A DNA stretch of 64,000 nucleotides from Chloroflexi bacterium HGW-Chloroflexi-10. GTDB taxonomy: Bacteria > Chloroflexota > Anaerolineae > Anaerolineales > Anaerolineaceae. Of this stretch, positions 8,815 to 17,705 are shown in pieces. The stretch covers positions 97,617-161,616 of the forward strand of contig PHBZ01000010.1 of the NCBI GenBank assembly GCA_002840755.1, in the 5' to 3' direction. Below the pieces are notes generated by a model that was given only the letters and a program-made list of their open reading frames with translations, did no database searches and had not been told where the DNA came from. Made by a program: the position numbers and the translations under genes. Every line of letters begins with the position of its first letter. Within the stretch, counting starts at the first letter, position 1.

Positions 8815-10115
8815 GAGTCAACTCCTGCTCTTTTACGTAAGGAACGAACAGCCTGGTTGCATTCTTTAATCAACACTTCCTCATCGATGGAGACAATTTT
8901 TTTATCGCGCATTAATATTTCGCCTGCGACCAAAACCGTATCAACATCATCACCTTTCGCGCACAGAGCCAAAGCAGAATCAAAATCCTGAATGGGTGAA
9001 GAATGAAGGTTATTAAGATCTACTAATATCAAATCAGCTTTCGCCCCTGGAACCAATTCGTTGCCTGATGTTGCCATGCTTAATGCATCCCGGCAAGAAA
9101 TATTATTCGCATCGTTTTGAGAGGCGCGGGCCAGACAAATCGCCATTTTCATGTTCTCAAAACAATCCTGGGTATCATTACTGGCTGGCCCATCCGTTCC
9201 AAGACGAATTTTCATTCCGGCGTTTAGCAATTTCCGCAAGGGAGCAATACCGGAACCAAGGACCGCATTGCTTACCGGACAATGTACAATGAGCGCATCC
9301 CGGGAAGCCAGCAATTCAATTTCTGTTTCATCTACCCAAACAGCATGAACGATCTGGGTATTTTTATCTAAAACACCAATTTGGTCCAACCAGGTAACAG
9401 GACGTACCTGATATTCATCCATTGACATCTGAACCTCTTCAGCGGTTTCAGATACATGGATATGGGTAAAGCTGCCGTTTTTTACTGCCAATTGGTGTGT
9501 CTTTTGCAGTAATTCGGCAGAACAACGCCAGGGAGTTAATGGTCCTGAGGCAAAATTTACTTTCTCTGATGAATTTGTTTTTTCAAACCAATGCGCCAAC
9601 TCATCCAGGATCGTCTGGTCGTTTTCCGGATTTTTTCCTTTATTCACCCAGGCACGTGCTATTGTGCAGCGAATCCCTACGCTCTCTGCAGCTTGCTGCA
9701 CTGCAAGGGTATGATCCATTGTCCGGGTTATTTTATGGTGATCGATCACATTCGTCACACCACAACGCAAATTCTCAGCCAGGCCCAATAAAGCAGCCAA
9801 TTGCATTTCTTCAACCGAAATTTCAGCCTGCAATGGCCAGATCAACTCGCGCAGCCATTGCAGCAAGGGTCGTCCACCGGCTAAGCCGCGCATAAATGTC
9901 TGACTGAAATGAGTATGGCCATTGACCAGGCCGGGTAGAACAGCCATACCCTTCGCATCAATCAGTTCATCTGATGGTTCCGCAACGAAACTCTCGGGAT
10001 TACCGGAAGAGATTGACTTAATAAGCCCATCCTCGATACCTATTGAGCCGCAGAGCCAGCCACTCGGTAGAAAAATATTCGCGTTTTTAATGATTATCTT
10101 TTTGCAATCCATCAT
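8811..10115 (-). CDS. Amidohydrolase/deaminase of the AtzA-TrzN-SsnA group, with a short internal deletion
   Basis: A 434-residue metal-dependent deaminase or chlorohydrolase-type protein. Visible are the N-terminal beta-sandwich, PGLVNGHTHFSQ (H-x-H ligands), THIHVSETAEE, VHAVWVDETE, the VHCPVSN segment and the terminal Asp in LGTDGPASND. The family hydrolyses amino or halogen groups on purines, pyrimidines and triazines; 8-oxoguanine deaminase is one member. Where relatives have a stretch of type GAxAxGLxDxIGSLxPG, this protein reads MATSGNELVPG, 11 residues shorter than the paralogue at 49224-50579. The missing stretch is in the C-terminal part, outside the metal site. The genes 49 bases upstream encode the molybdenum hydroxylase. 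Confidence 0.92.
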   Translation of the reverse strand: MMDCKKIIIKNANIFLPSGWLCGSIGIEDGLIKSISSGNPESFVAEPSDELIDAKGMAVLPGLVNGHTHFSQTFMRGLAGGRPLLQWLRELIWPLQAEISVEEMQLAALLGLAENLRCGVTNVIDHHKITRTMDHTLAVQQAAESVGIRCTIARAWVNKGKNPENDQTILDELAHWFEKTNSSEKVNFASGPLTPWRCSAELLQKTHQLAVKNGSFTHIHVSETAEEVQMSMDEYQVRPVTWLDQIGVLDKNTQIVHAVWVDETEIELLASRDALIVHCPVSNAVLGSGIAPLRKLLNAGMKIRLGTDGPASNDTQDCFENMKMAICLARASQNDANNISCRDALSMATSGNELVPGAKADLILVDLNNLHSSPIQDFDSALALCAKGDDVDTVLVAGEILMRDKKIVSIDEEVLIKECNQAVRSLRKRAGVDS

Positions 10116-10164
10116 AAAATATTTGCCACATATTCTTTCGGGAATAAATAAAATTTGAAGGTTT

Positions 10165-12495
10165 TTATTTTTTCAACGCTCTGCGACATTTTTCAGGACT
10201 GGCATGTCGTTTTGGTTCAACACCACTGGCCAGGCGTTCCATCGTAAGCGGAATCACCCGGTGTCTCTTATGGGTAGCCTGGAACAAAGCATTGGCTATC
10301 GCCGGAGCAATGGCGATCATCGTTGGTTCAGCCATGTTCTTCGCTCCGTATGGACCGGTCTCAAAGGCAACCTGTACGAAACGGATATCCATTTCCGGCA
10401 TATCCATTGAGGTTGGGATTAAGTATTGGTTGAAATTCAAGCTGGTGGGATAACCCTGGTCATATTTCATTTCTTCCATCATGGCATAACCCAATCCCTG
10501 GCCGATTCCGCCATACATTTGGCCATCGGCACCCTGCTTGAAAATGACTGTGCCGCTATCATGCGCAGCCCAGATTCCCAATACTTTTGTTTGTCCGGTG
10601 ATAAGGTCTGTTTCTATTTCTGCAATCTGCGCGCCGAATGTATAACAGATGTAAGGCGTTCCAACGCCTTTCTCGAAATCCCATTCAAAATGCGGCATTG
10701 CCCATTTACCATGTACATAAAGTGTCAGGTTCATATCGCGCGCGTGCTGCACAACGGTTTCAAATAGCAATGGTTCTTCTTCGGGACCAATGAATAATTC
10801 ACCCTCCCGAACAATTTGGGATGGCGTACATTTTAAAAGATCAGCAGCCGCAAAATTCAGTACCTGTAATAATTTTTGCGAACCTACCCTGGTTGCATTT
10901 CCACCTAACATACTGCTGCGGGAAGCAACAGTAGGCCCCGAATCCACCGAAGTCGTCGTATCCGTGTTTGCTACACGAATGCGATCATAATTTACTCCTA
11001 ATGTTTCGGCTGCCACAAGCGCAAATACAGTTCTGCTTCCCTGCCCATAATCCGTAAGGCCACTGGTAATTACAATCGTATTGTCGGCTTCAACCCTGAG
11101 AGTAGATGTTGCAAAATCAGCACCTTCTCCACCTAAGCTGGAACCATGCATATAACAGGCAATTCCAATTCCTTTGCGAATATCGCCGGTCTGGTTAGCA
11201 TACAAAACGCGTTTTTTATCCCAATCGGACCGTTCACGAACCCATTGAATGCATTCCGGGAGGCCAACTTCTTGGTCTAATTTATTGCCGGTCATGACAA
11301 CATCGCCTCTTTGACGGACGATATTCTTTAAACGAAATTCTATGGGTTCCTCACCAATTTGCTCGGCAAACTCATCTATTGCCTGTTCAATCGCTGCCGC
11401 AGCTTCGGTATTTCCAAAACCCCGAAATGCGCCTGAATAGCAGTTATTGGTATAAACCGATTTGGTATCCACGTGCACAGCTTTGTAACGGTATGCTCCA
11501 GCGGCGTGAACTGTCGCTCTCCAGGACGCTAAAGGAGTCATGGATGCGTAAGCACCACTATCCGCCAATATGTGTGCTTTTGCAGCCTGCAGATAGCCGT
11601 TTTCATCCGCACCTAATTTGATTATTATTTGCATAGCTTCCCGTTTATAGGAAGCCATCATTGATTCTTCACGTGACGTTACATAACGCACCGGCTGCTG
11701 AGTCTTTAAGGCCAATGCGCCTACCATGGCAGCATGTTGATAATTAATATCATCCTTGCCCCCAAAAGAACCACCCACCGCGGGTTGAATCACCCGGATT
11801 TTCTCGGCAGGAAGGCCCAACAACATCACCAAATTATCACGATTGATAAATGGACTCTGGTCATTGCAATAGATGGTTAAACTGCCATCCGGGCCTGGAA
11901 TCGCCAGTGTGCCTTCGGTTTCGATATAGGCATGTTCCTGATGGGCAAAATCATATGTATTCTCAAAAATATAGGCGCACTTCTCCAATATCGGTTCAGG
12001 GTCGCCATACCGCACAAGATGGGTGTTTACTAAATTTCCCTGACCTAATGGGGGAACCAGGGGAATTAAGGGAGAATTCTCATCCAGCGCGTGGCGCATA
12101 TCCGCTACGACCGGTAATTCTTCCAATTGTAGTTGGATGGCACGAATGCCGGCTTTGGCAGCAGCTGCCGTTTCTGCTGCAACGGCAGCGATAGCATCCC
12201 CAACATAGCATACCTTTTTCCATGCCAAAACATAAGCATCCTTAACCGGCCAGCCAAAATTTCCATTTCCTACAAAATCTTCCGGGGTAATAACTGCTTT
12301 CACCCCTTGCACTTTTAAGGCTGGAGAAACATCCAGATATTTAATAGTCGCATGGGGTAATGGGCTTCTTAACACTGCTGTGTATAACATACCGGATAAA
12401 TGGATGTCACCAACGAATTTAGCTTTTCCTAGAACTTTATCCAGACCATCGACACGCTGTGCAGGTTTATCCAGGTATTTAAATTCTGTTGTCAT
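10165..12495 (-). CDS. Molybdenum hydroxylase large subunit (xanthine dehydrogenase family, XdhD/XdhA-like)
   Basis: A 776-residue molybdopterin-binding subunit. It starts with the a/b hammerhead domain (KVLGKAKFVGDI, about residues 20-130). Molybdopterin-domain signatures follow: QEHAYIETEG, GGSFGGKDDINYQHAAMVG, AFRGFGNTEAAAAIEQ, GQGSRTVFALVAAE and, near the end, KNMAEPTMIAIAPA, which carries the presumed catalytic Glu. These enzymes hydroxylate purines or other N-heterocycles with water as oxygen source. Its start overlaps the 2Fe-2S subunit gene by 4 bases, and the FAD subunit is next, giving a complete three-subunit enzyme. With SsnA-, HyuA- and YgeW-like neighbours a purine substrate is the best inference. 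Cofactor insertion genes such as xdhC are not in the window. Confidence 0.94.
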   Translation of the reverse strand: MTTEFKYLDKPAQRVDGLDKVLGKAKFVGDIHLSGMLYTAVLRSPLPHATIKYLDVSPALKVQGVKAVITPEDFVGNGNFGWPVKDAYVLAWKKVCYVGDAIAAVAAETAAAAKAGIRAIQLQLEELPVVADMRHALDENSPLIPLVPPLGQGNLVNTHLVRYGDPEPILEKCAYIFENTYDFAHQEHAYIETEGTLAIPGPDGSLTIYCNDQSPFINRDNLVMLLGLPAEKIRVIQPAVGGSFGGKDDINYQHAAMVGALALKTQQPVRYVTSREESMMASYKREAMQIIIKLGADENGYLQAAKAHILADSGAYASMTPLASWRATVHAAGAYRYKAVHVDTKSVYTNNCYSGAFRGFGNTEAAAAIEQAIDEFAEQIGEEPIEFRLKNIVRQRGDVVMTGNKLDQEVGLPECIQWVRERSDWDKKRVLYANQTGDIRKGIGIACYMHGSSLGGEGADFATSTLRVEADNTIVITSGLTDYGQGSRTVFALVAAETLGVNYDRIRVANTDTTTSVDSGPTVASRSSMLGGNATRVGSQKLLQVLNFAAADLLKCTPSQIVREGELFIGPEEEPLLFETVVQHARDMNLTLYVHGKWAMPHFEWDFEKGVGTPYICYTFGAQIAEIETDLITGQTKVLGIWAAHDSGTVIFKQGADGQMYGGIGQGLGYAMMEEMKYDQGYPTSLNFNQYLIPTSMDMPEMDIRFVQVAFETGPYGAKNMAEPTMIAIAPAIANALFQATHKRHRVIPLTMERLASGVEPKRHASPEKCRRALKK

Positions 12496-12971
12496 TTTTC
12501 CTCCACTTTTGCCCGGTGTTTGGCTGTTTCTTCAATCGCCCCTACAATCTGCTGATACCCGGTGCAACGGCATAAATTCCCGGAAATTGCTTCCCGGATC
12601 TGATCACGTGAAGGCTCCAGTGTGTCCATCAATAACACTTCGCTCGCCATTACCATTCCGGGGGTGCAAAAACCACATTGCACCGATCCATGATTTAGAA
12701 ATGCCTGCTGCAGATCATTAGGGCTTCCATCTTCATAGGCAATACCTTCGATGGTTACAACATTGCAGCCATCCACCTGAGCAGCCAGCATGATACAGGA
12801 TTTACGTAATTCTCCATCGACAATCACTGAACATGCGCCGCATTCTCCCGCAGAGCAACCTTCTTTAACACCGAGCATTCCCAGGGTATCACGCAGTAGA
12901 CTTAATAGTGTTTGATCTGGTTTAATTTCCGGATCAACCAAATCCCCGTTTAATTCAAATCTAATTTTCAT
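12492..12971 (-). CDS. Molybdenum hydroxylase small subunit, two [2Fe-2S] clusters
   Basis: A 159-residue CoxS/XdhC-type iron-sulfur subunit. The plant-ferredoxin cluster is KEGCSAGECGACSV with a later Cys (KSCIML); the second cluster uses VQCGFCTPGMV and GNLCRCTGYQQI. It carries electrons from the molybdenum centre to the FAD subunit. It overlaps both neighbours by 4 bases (ATGA), the usual arrangement for stoichiometric subunits. Confidence 0.96.
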   Translation of the reverse strand: MKIRFELNGDLVDPEIKPDQTLLSLLRDTLGMLGVKEGCSAGECGACSVIVDGELRKSCIMLAAQVDGCNVVTIEGIAYEDGSPNDLQQAFLNHGSVQCGFCTPGMVMASEVLLMDTLEPSRDQIREAISGNLCRCTGYQQIVGAIEETAKHRAKVEEK

Positions 12972-13843
12972 TCCTGCTCCTTTTCCACCGCTAAAAATAC
13001 ATGTTCCAAACTCCGTGTAATCAGCGCAGTTAACACACGTCTTCTGTATTGGGCGTCTTCATCAAGTCCCCAATTGTTCTTCAATTGGCTGCTTATTACT
13101 TCTTCCGTCTGCCGGAGTAATTCTTTCGTTATTTTCTTTCCATTGAGATAATTCTCAACCAATTCAAAAGTAACCAATCCAAAATTATCTACGGAACCAA
13201 AAATTCGCAAATTTTCAGCAAAGCCGGTTTCTTCTTTATTGGCTGCTATCAAAACTCCGGCAATAATTTCACCTGGAAAATTGCGTCTTTTAACGTCTTG
13301 CATTACCCATGAGGGTTTTAAAGTGTACGGAATCAGTACAGAAGTGATCAGAAATGGGATTTCCATTGGTTCAGATTTTAACCATTCGAGGATTGGAATC
13401 ATTCTCTCGGACTGGATAGTCTTAATAACAATCAATGTATTCAGAGCACACAAAGCTGGAAATAACATGCCTTGTGGAATTTTTGTGGTGATACGGCCGC
13501 CAAAGGTAAAAGCATTCTTTCTGGCAGGGTCACTGCTTTCCTTTAATGCTTTGGCTAACACCGGAAATTCATCTTTAACTTCATCTAAATTTGCGACTGA
13601 GTTTAAATTAAGGACGGATCCAATTTTGAGGTAAGGCTCTCCGTGGACATCAATTTTCTCCACAAGTTTTAATTCTGCAATCCGCGAGATATCTATCAAT
13701 TGATCATCATTTAAAAAGCCATTGTGCAATTGATCCGCTATACCAACACCCCCAGCAATTATTTGACTGGATTTATCCGGATCAGACAGGTATTGGAGAG
13801 CTTCCGCAACTGTTTTTACGTGAATATATGCTTGAACTGCCAT
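12968..13843 (-). CDS. Molybdenum hydroxylase FAD-binding medium subunit (CoxM/YgfM-like)
   Basis: A 291-residue CoxM-type subunit. The first FAD loop is IIAGGVGIADQL, where relatives usually read AGGTDL; the second is FTFGGRITTKIPQG, and a CO-dehydrogenase flavoprotein C-terminal domain follows. Both FAD loops differ from the common consensus (a Thr replaced, and a charged Arg-Ile-Thr after GG), so flavin affinity may differ. The Met chosen is one base past the upstream SDR stop, with GGGAGGAG 11 bases before it; the longer frame begins inside the SDR gene. It completes the Mo, Fe-S and FAD trio; E. coli YgfM is the equivalent in the purine cluster. Confidence 0.9.
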   Translation of the reverse strand: MAVQAYIHVKTVAEALQYLSDPDKSSQIIAGGVGIADQLHNGFLNDDQLIDISRIAELKLVEKIDVHGEPYLKIGSVLNLNSVANLDEVKDEFPVLAKALKESSDPARKNAFTFGGRITTKIPQGMLFPALCALNTLIVIKTIQSERMIPILEWLKSEPMEIPFLITSVLIPYTLKPSWVMQDVKRRNFPGEIIAGVLIAANKEETGFAENLRIFGSVDNFGLVTFELVENYLNGKKITKELLRQTEEVISSQLKNNWGLDEDAQYRRRVLTALITRSLEHVFLAVEKEQE

Positions 13844-13844
13844 A

Positions 13845-14576
13845 TTAAACCAAACTCCTCCCACCATCTACATGATAGACAGTACCCGTAATGAAATCAT
13901 TCTCAATCATTAATTGCGCCACCTGAGCAACATCAATCGGCGATCCCACTCGTTTTAAAACTGATTTATCGACTGCCCATTGAACTTTTTCTGGTGCCGG
14001 ATTTGGAGGTAACAGAACTGTACCGGGCGCGATTGCATTGACCCGGATAGCTGGCGCTAATTCAAAAGCCAACGATTTGGTCAAAGCAACCAGACCCGCT
14101 TTACTGGCTGCATGGTGGGCATACCCTGGCCAGACCTGGAACGCAGATAAATCGGTGATATTGATAATGACACCCTGGCCTTGCGCTAGCATAATTGGGG
14201 CGACAGCCTGAGAACACATAAATGGGCCTTTAAGATTTACATCCAGTGAAAGTTCCCACTCAGATTCTGAAATATTCAAAAATGGTGTTTTTAACCAAAC
14301 AGAAGCATTATTAATCAAAACATCCACTTTACCAAAAGTCTCTTTCGTTGCAGCAACCATCGCGTCAATTTGTGATTTCTGGCGAATTTCAACCCTGGTT
14401 GCCAGACATTTCACTCCGAATGCCTCGATGTCTTTTTTTGTCTCCTTCCAGGGTTCATCTTCCAAATAATAACTGAATGAAATATTCGCTCCTTTTTGGG
14501 CAAAAAACAGTGCTATTTCTCGACCAACTCGGGTTGCGGCACCTGTTATTAAAATGACTGAATTTTTGATTTGCAT
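13845..14576 (-). CDS. FolM/pteridine-reductase-like SDR with His in place of the catalytic Tyr
   Basis: A 243-residue SDR. The Rossmann start is ITGAATRVGREIA, the NNAS motif is present, and IRVNAIAPGTVLLPP and the FITGTVYHVDGG end place it near pteridine reductases (FolM/PTR1). The active-site motif normally written Y-x3-K reads H-A-A-S-K here (in YAHHAASKAGL), so the catalytic Tyr is a His. The Ser position is also altered (INITDLSA), as in PTR1. The neighbouring SDR at 14614-15348 and that at 40485-41237 share the His. It may reduce a pterin-like or ring-opened heterocycle, or have lost dehydrogenase chemistry. The FAD subunit gene starts one base after its stop. Confidence 0.9.
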   Translation of the reverse strand: MQIKNSVILITGAATRVGREIALFFAQKGANISFSYYLEDEPWKETKKDIEAFGVKCLATRVEIRQKSQIDAMVAATKETFGKVDVLINNASVWLKTPFLNISESEWELSLDVNLKGPFMCSQAVAPIMLAQGQGVIINITDLSAFQVWPGYAHHAASKAGLVALTKSLAFELAPAIRVNAIAPGTVLLPPNPAPEKVQWAVDKSVLKRVGSPIDVAQVAQLMIENDFITGTVYHVDGGRSLV

Positions 14577-14613
14577 ACTACCTCACTCAAAATTTTGGTT
14601 GAATATCTTGCTA

Positions 14614-15348
14614 TTACAGGACGGTACTCCCGCCATCCACCACAATAACCTGGCCGGTAACAAAATCGGACTTGACTAAAAACTCTACCGCCTGGCAAAC
14701 ATCGTCTGGTGAACCCAATTTCCGCAAGGGAATCTTTTCTGTGTTTGATTCCCAGCGCTCATCAGACCAATCTGGTGGCTTAAGCACCGCACCCGGCAGG
14801 ATCGCATTAACGCGAATCGATGGCGCTAAGGCTATCGCAGCAGATTTTGTAAGATTCCATAATGCCGCCTTGGATGCTCCGTGGTGAATCCAGGACAATG
14901 CCGGCTTTTGTACTGACTCATCAATAATATTAATGACACAACCCAACTCGTTTTGCATCATTAAGGGAGCAGCAAATTGCATAAAAAAGAATGGACCACG
15001 GGCATTCACATTCATCACTGTATCCCATTCATCTTTGGTTACGGAGAAAAAATCTGCCGTCAAAAATATGGACGCGCTGTTTACCAACAAATCCAAACGC
15101 TCATATGTGTTTTTGATATTTTCAATCGTCGCTTGTATCTGGTGAACATCACTTTGATCGCACCGGATAGCCAATGCTTTTGAACCCATAGATTTAATTT
15201 CTGCCACGGTGTTTTGAGCTGCCTCTTCCGACGAATTGTAGGTAAACACAACCGTTTGAGCACCCATTTTTGCGAGTTTCAAAGCAATTGCTTTTCCCAC
15301 ACGATGCGCCCCCCCGGTTACCAAAACACAACGTCCGTTTAAATCCAT
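14614..15348 (-). CDS. FolM-like SDR, paralogue of the next gene, His-variant active site
   Basis: A 244-residue SDR with VTGGAHRVGKAIALKLA at the N-terminus, the NSAS variant of NNAG, and the ending FVTGQVIVVDGGS. The catalytic motif reads H-G-A-S-K (WIHHGASKAAL) instead of Y-x3-K, as in its neighbour. The proline-rich LPGAVLKPPDW after the active site also matches the FolM-like group. It is 37 bases from the next SDR and 22 from the E2 gene; the two SDRs look like a tandem duplication that has diverged substantially. Substrate unknown. Confidence 0.9.
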   Translation of the reverse strand: MDLNGRCVLVTGGAHRVGKAIALKLAKMGAQTVVFTYNSSEEAAQNTVAEIKSMGSKALAIRCDQSDVHQIQATIENIKNTYERLDLLVNSASIFLTADFFSVTKDEWDTVMNVNARGPFFFMQFAAPLMMQNELGCVINIIDESVQKPALSWIHHGASKAALWNLTKSAAIALAPSIRVNAILPGAVLKPPDWSDERWESNTEKIPLRKLGSPDDVCQAVEFLVKSDFVTGQVIVVDGGSTVL

Positions 15349-15370
15349 AACTGTCTCCTAATACCAGGGA

Positions 15371-16708
15371 CTACTCTTTCCAGAGTGACCATAAAAAGGG
15401 TTGTTCAACATATTGTTTAATTCTTTGGAGGAACTTTGCTGCAGGTGCACCGTCTACTAAGCGGTGATCAAACGAGAGACTTAATGTCACCATGGATCGC
15501 AAAACGATCTGTCCATCCAGTCCAATTGGTTTTTGATGAATTCGACCGATTCCTAAAATTGCACATTCGGGCGGATTAATAATCGGAGTAAATGCGTCAA
15601 TCTCATAGGCGCCTAAATTGGTGATAGTAAACGTACCACCACTGATTTCCTCCATTTTATTATTTCCCTGTAATGTACGTGAAACCAATCCATCTAAATC
15701 ATTCTGGATGATTTCCATACTTTTTAGATTCGCTTCTCTGACTACCGGAACCATCAAACCACGCTCGGTATCCACTGCCAAACCGACATTGATTTGTGGA
15801 TGCTGGTATAACCCTTCAGGAATTAAACTCACATTCATAAAAGGATGTTCTGCGAGGGTCTGCGCGGCAACTTTTATAAACAATGCATTGAAGGAAAGTT
15901 TGATGTTCTTTTTTCCCAATTCAATATTAAGTTGCTGCCTGGCTTGCACAAAAAGGGTTGCATCTGCTTCCGTGACTAAGGTAACTTGGGGCCGTTCCAC
16001 CCAGCTCTGGCTCAACCGGTTTGAAATGATGGAACGTAATTCACTTAATGGTTTGGCAATACCATCGGACTGTTCAGTTGGTTCTGCAGCCGACATGCGA
16101 TTGACGTCCTCGCGGCGAACCATGCCACGCAGGCCAGTCCCTTTCACGCCGCGCAAATCCAAACCAATTTCAGCTGCCCGCAATTTGGCAAGAGGAGTTG
16201 CTTTTACAACAGGTTGATTTTGTATCTTCTGATTTACATCCGATAAAACGATCATTCCCCGGATGCCGGTTCCGGTTAGTCCCGCTAGATCAATTCCGGC
16301 ACGTTTCGCCGCATTACGTGCCTTGGGAGACGCGCACACGGCAGTTGGAAGCATTGTCTTTTCCGCAGTAGCTTTTGGAACAACCTGGGTCTGAGATTTC
16401 TGAATTACGGGATCAATGGTTTCGGCGGCTCCGTGATGGCTTCCGGAAAATCCCGTACCAAACAAGACAGCTACAGGTGATAATATCGGCACTACCGTAT
16501 CAATCGGAACCTGAATTTTTAGTGTTCCACTGGCCGGCGATTCGATGTCGAGTGAAGCTTTTTCATTCTCAATTGAGAATAAAGGCTCTCCTTTCTCAAC
16601 TTGATCACCATCCTGCTTATACCACTCAATTATTTTTCCTTCTCTCATCGTCAAGCCTAATCGCGGCATAACGACTTGATACGTGTTGGACGCCTCTGAA
16701 ATACTCAT
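15371..16708 (-). CDS. 2-oxo-acid dehydrogenase E2 acyltransferase with two E3-binding domains
   Basis: A 445-residue E2 subunit. Residues 10-85 are a lipoyl domain with Lys50 in SIENEKASLDI. Residues 126-159 (SPKARNAAKRAGIDL, then GTGIRGMIVLSDV) and 170-203 (TPLAKLRAAEIGLDL, then GTGLRGMVRREDV) are two consecutive peripheral-subunit-binding domains, where E2 proteins normally have one. From about 220 follows the catalytic domain, with SFDHRLVDG carrying the active His and Asp. The chosen Met has GGAAG upstream and sits four bases past the E1beta stop. Together with E1alpha and E1beta it forms a pyruvate-, acetoin- or branched-chain-type complex; no E3 (dihydrolipoamide dehydrogenase) gene is near. 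Confidence 0.93.
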   Translation of the reverse strand: MSISEASNTYQVVMPRLGLTMREGKIIEWYKQDGDQVEKGEPLFSIENEKASLDIESPASGTLKIQVPIDTVVPILSPVAVLFGTGFSGSHHGAAETIDPVIQKSQTQVVPKATAEKTMLPTAVCASPKARNAAKRAGIDLAGLTGTGIRGMIVLSDVNQKIQNQPVVKATPLAKLRAAEIGLDLRGVKGTGLRGMVRREDVNRMSAAEPTEQSDGIAKPLSELRSIISNRLSQSWVERPQVTLVTEADATLFVQARQQLNIELGKKNIKLSFNALFIKVAAQTLAEHPFMNVSLIPEGLYQHPQINVGLAVDTERGLMVPVVREANLKSMEIIQNDLDGLVSRTLQGNNKMEEISGGTFTITNLGAYEIDAFTPIINPPECAILGIGRIHQKPIGLDGQIVLRSMVTLSLSFDHRLVDGAPAAKFLQRIKQYVEQPFLWSLWKE

Positions 16709-16712
16709 TTTT

Positions 16713-17693
16713 TTATCTTCCACATAACTGTTTTGCAGCATTTACTATATCTGCCGCATTGGGAAGTACAGAATTTTCCAATTCGGGGCTATAGGGTAAA
16801 GGCACATTCTTTGCGCCAATGCGGAGAATGGGTCCATCAAGATATTCAATTGCCTCTTCCGCTAAAACAGCTGCAATCTCAGCGCCGGGTCCACTTCTTC
16901 GATGAGCTTCATGCGAAATCACAACCCGGCCGGTTTTTGCAACAGACTGAATCAGCGTATCTTTATCCAATGGGACCAGCGTACGGGGATCAATGACTTC
17001 AGCATCAATTCCCATTTTTGCCAAAGTTTCAGCTGCTTCTAGAGATTTTTGTACCATAATGCCTATCCCGATTAAGGTAATGTCTTTTCCAGAACGCACT
17101 ACAGCTGCCTGCCCAAAAGGAACCATGAAATTCGGATCCTCCGGAACCGGCCCGGTCATTGCATATAGCATTTTATGTTCAAAGAATAAAACCGGGTCTT
17201 CTCCGCGAATAGCGCTTTTAAGTAACCCTTTCGCATCAGCTGGTGACGCAGGTGTAACGATCTTTAATCCGGGGATGTTCATAAACCAGGATTCAGGACT
17301 TTGTGAATGCTGGGCAGCGGATGAACCTGGCGCGCCTGTTGTTATACGAATCGTCAGGGGGACATTTGCTTTTCCGCCACTCATAAAACGGGCTTTGGCA
17401 ACCTGGTTCACAATCTGGTCACCAGCGCACATCAAGAAATCTCCAAACATAATTTCAACAATCGGGCGCATCCCAACCAACGCGGCCCCTAAACCGCTGC
17501 CAATAATATTAAGTTCCGAAATAGCCGTATCACGCACACGTTCGGGGCCAAATTCGGCGTACATACCCTGGGATACTCCCCAAACACCATTGAAGATTCC
17601 AACATCTTCACCCATTAAGAACACAGACTGGTTCTGGCGCATTTCTTCAACCATTGCTTCACGAATTGCTTCTGAATATGTAATTTCTCTCAT
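16713..17693 (-). CDS. 2-oxo-acid/acetoin dehydrogenase E1 component, beta subunit
   Basis: A 326-residue transketolase-like beta subunit. Family signatures are VFLMGEDVGIFNGVWGVS, RVRDTAISELNIIGSGLGAA, TPASPADAKGLLKSAIRGE and VISHEAHRRSGPGAEIAA. It binds the thiamine-diphosphate cofactor together with the alpha subunit encoded 12 bases upstream. The style is closest to AcoB and actinobacterial-type PdhB; acetoin, pyruvate or another 2-oxo acid cannot be separated by eye. Confidence 0.94.
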   Translation of the reverse strand: MREITYSEAIREAMVEEMRQNQSVFLMGEDVGIFNGVWGVSQGMYAEFGPERVRDTAISELNIIGSGLGAALVGMRPIVEIMFGDFLMCAGDQIVNQVAKARFMSGGKANVPLTIRITTGAPGSSAAQHSQSPESWFMNIPGLKIVTPASPADAKGLLKSAIRGEDPVLFFEHKMLYAMTGPVPEDPNFMVPFGQAAVVRSGKDITLIGIGIMVQKSLEAAETLAKMGIDAEVIDPRTLVPLDKDTLIQSVAKTGRVVISHEAHRRSGPGAEIAAVLAEEAIEYLDGPILRIGAKNVPLPYSPELENSVLPNAADIVNAAKQLCGR

Positions 17694-17705
17694 TGCTACA
17701 CCTTC

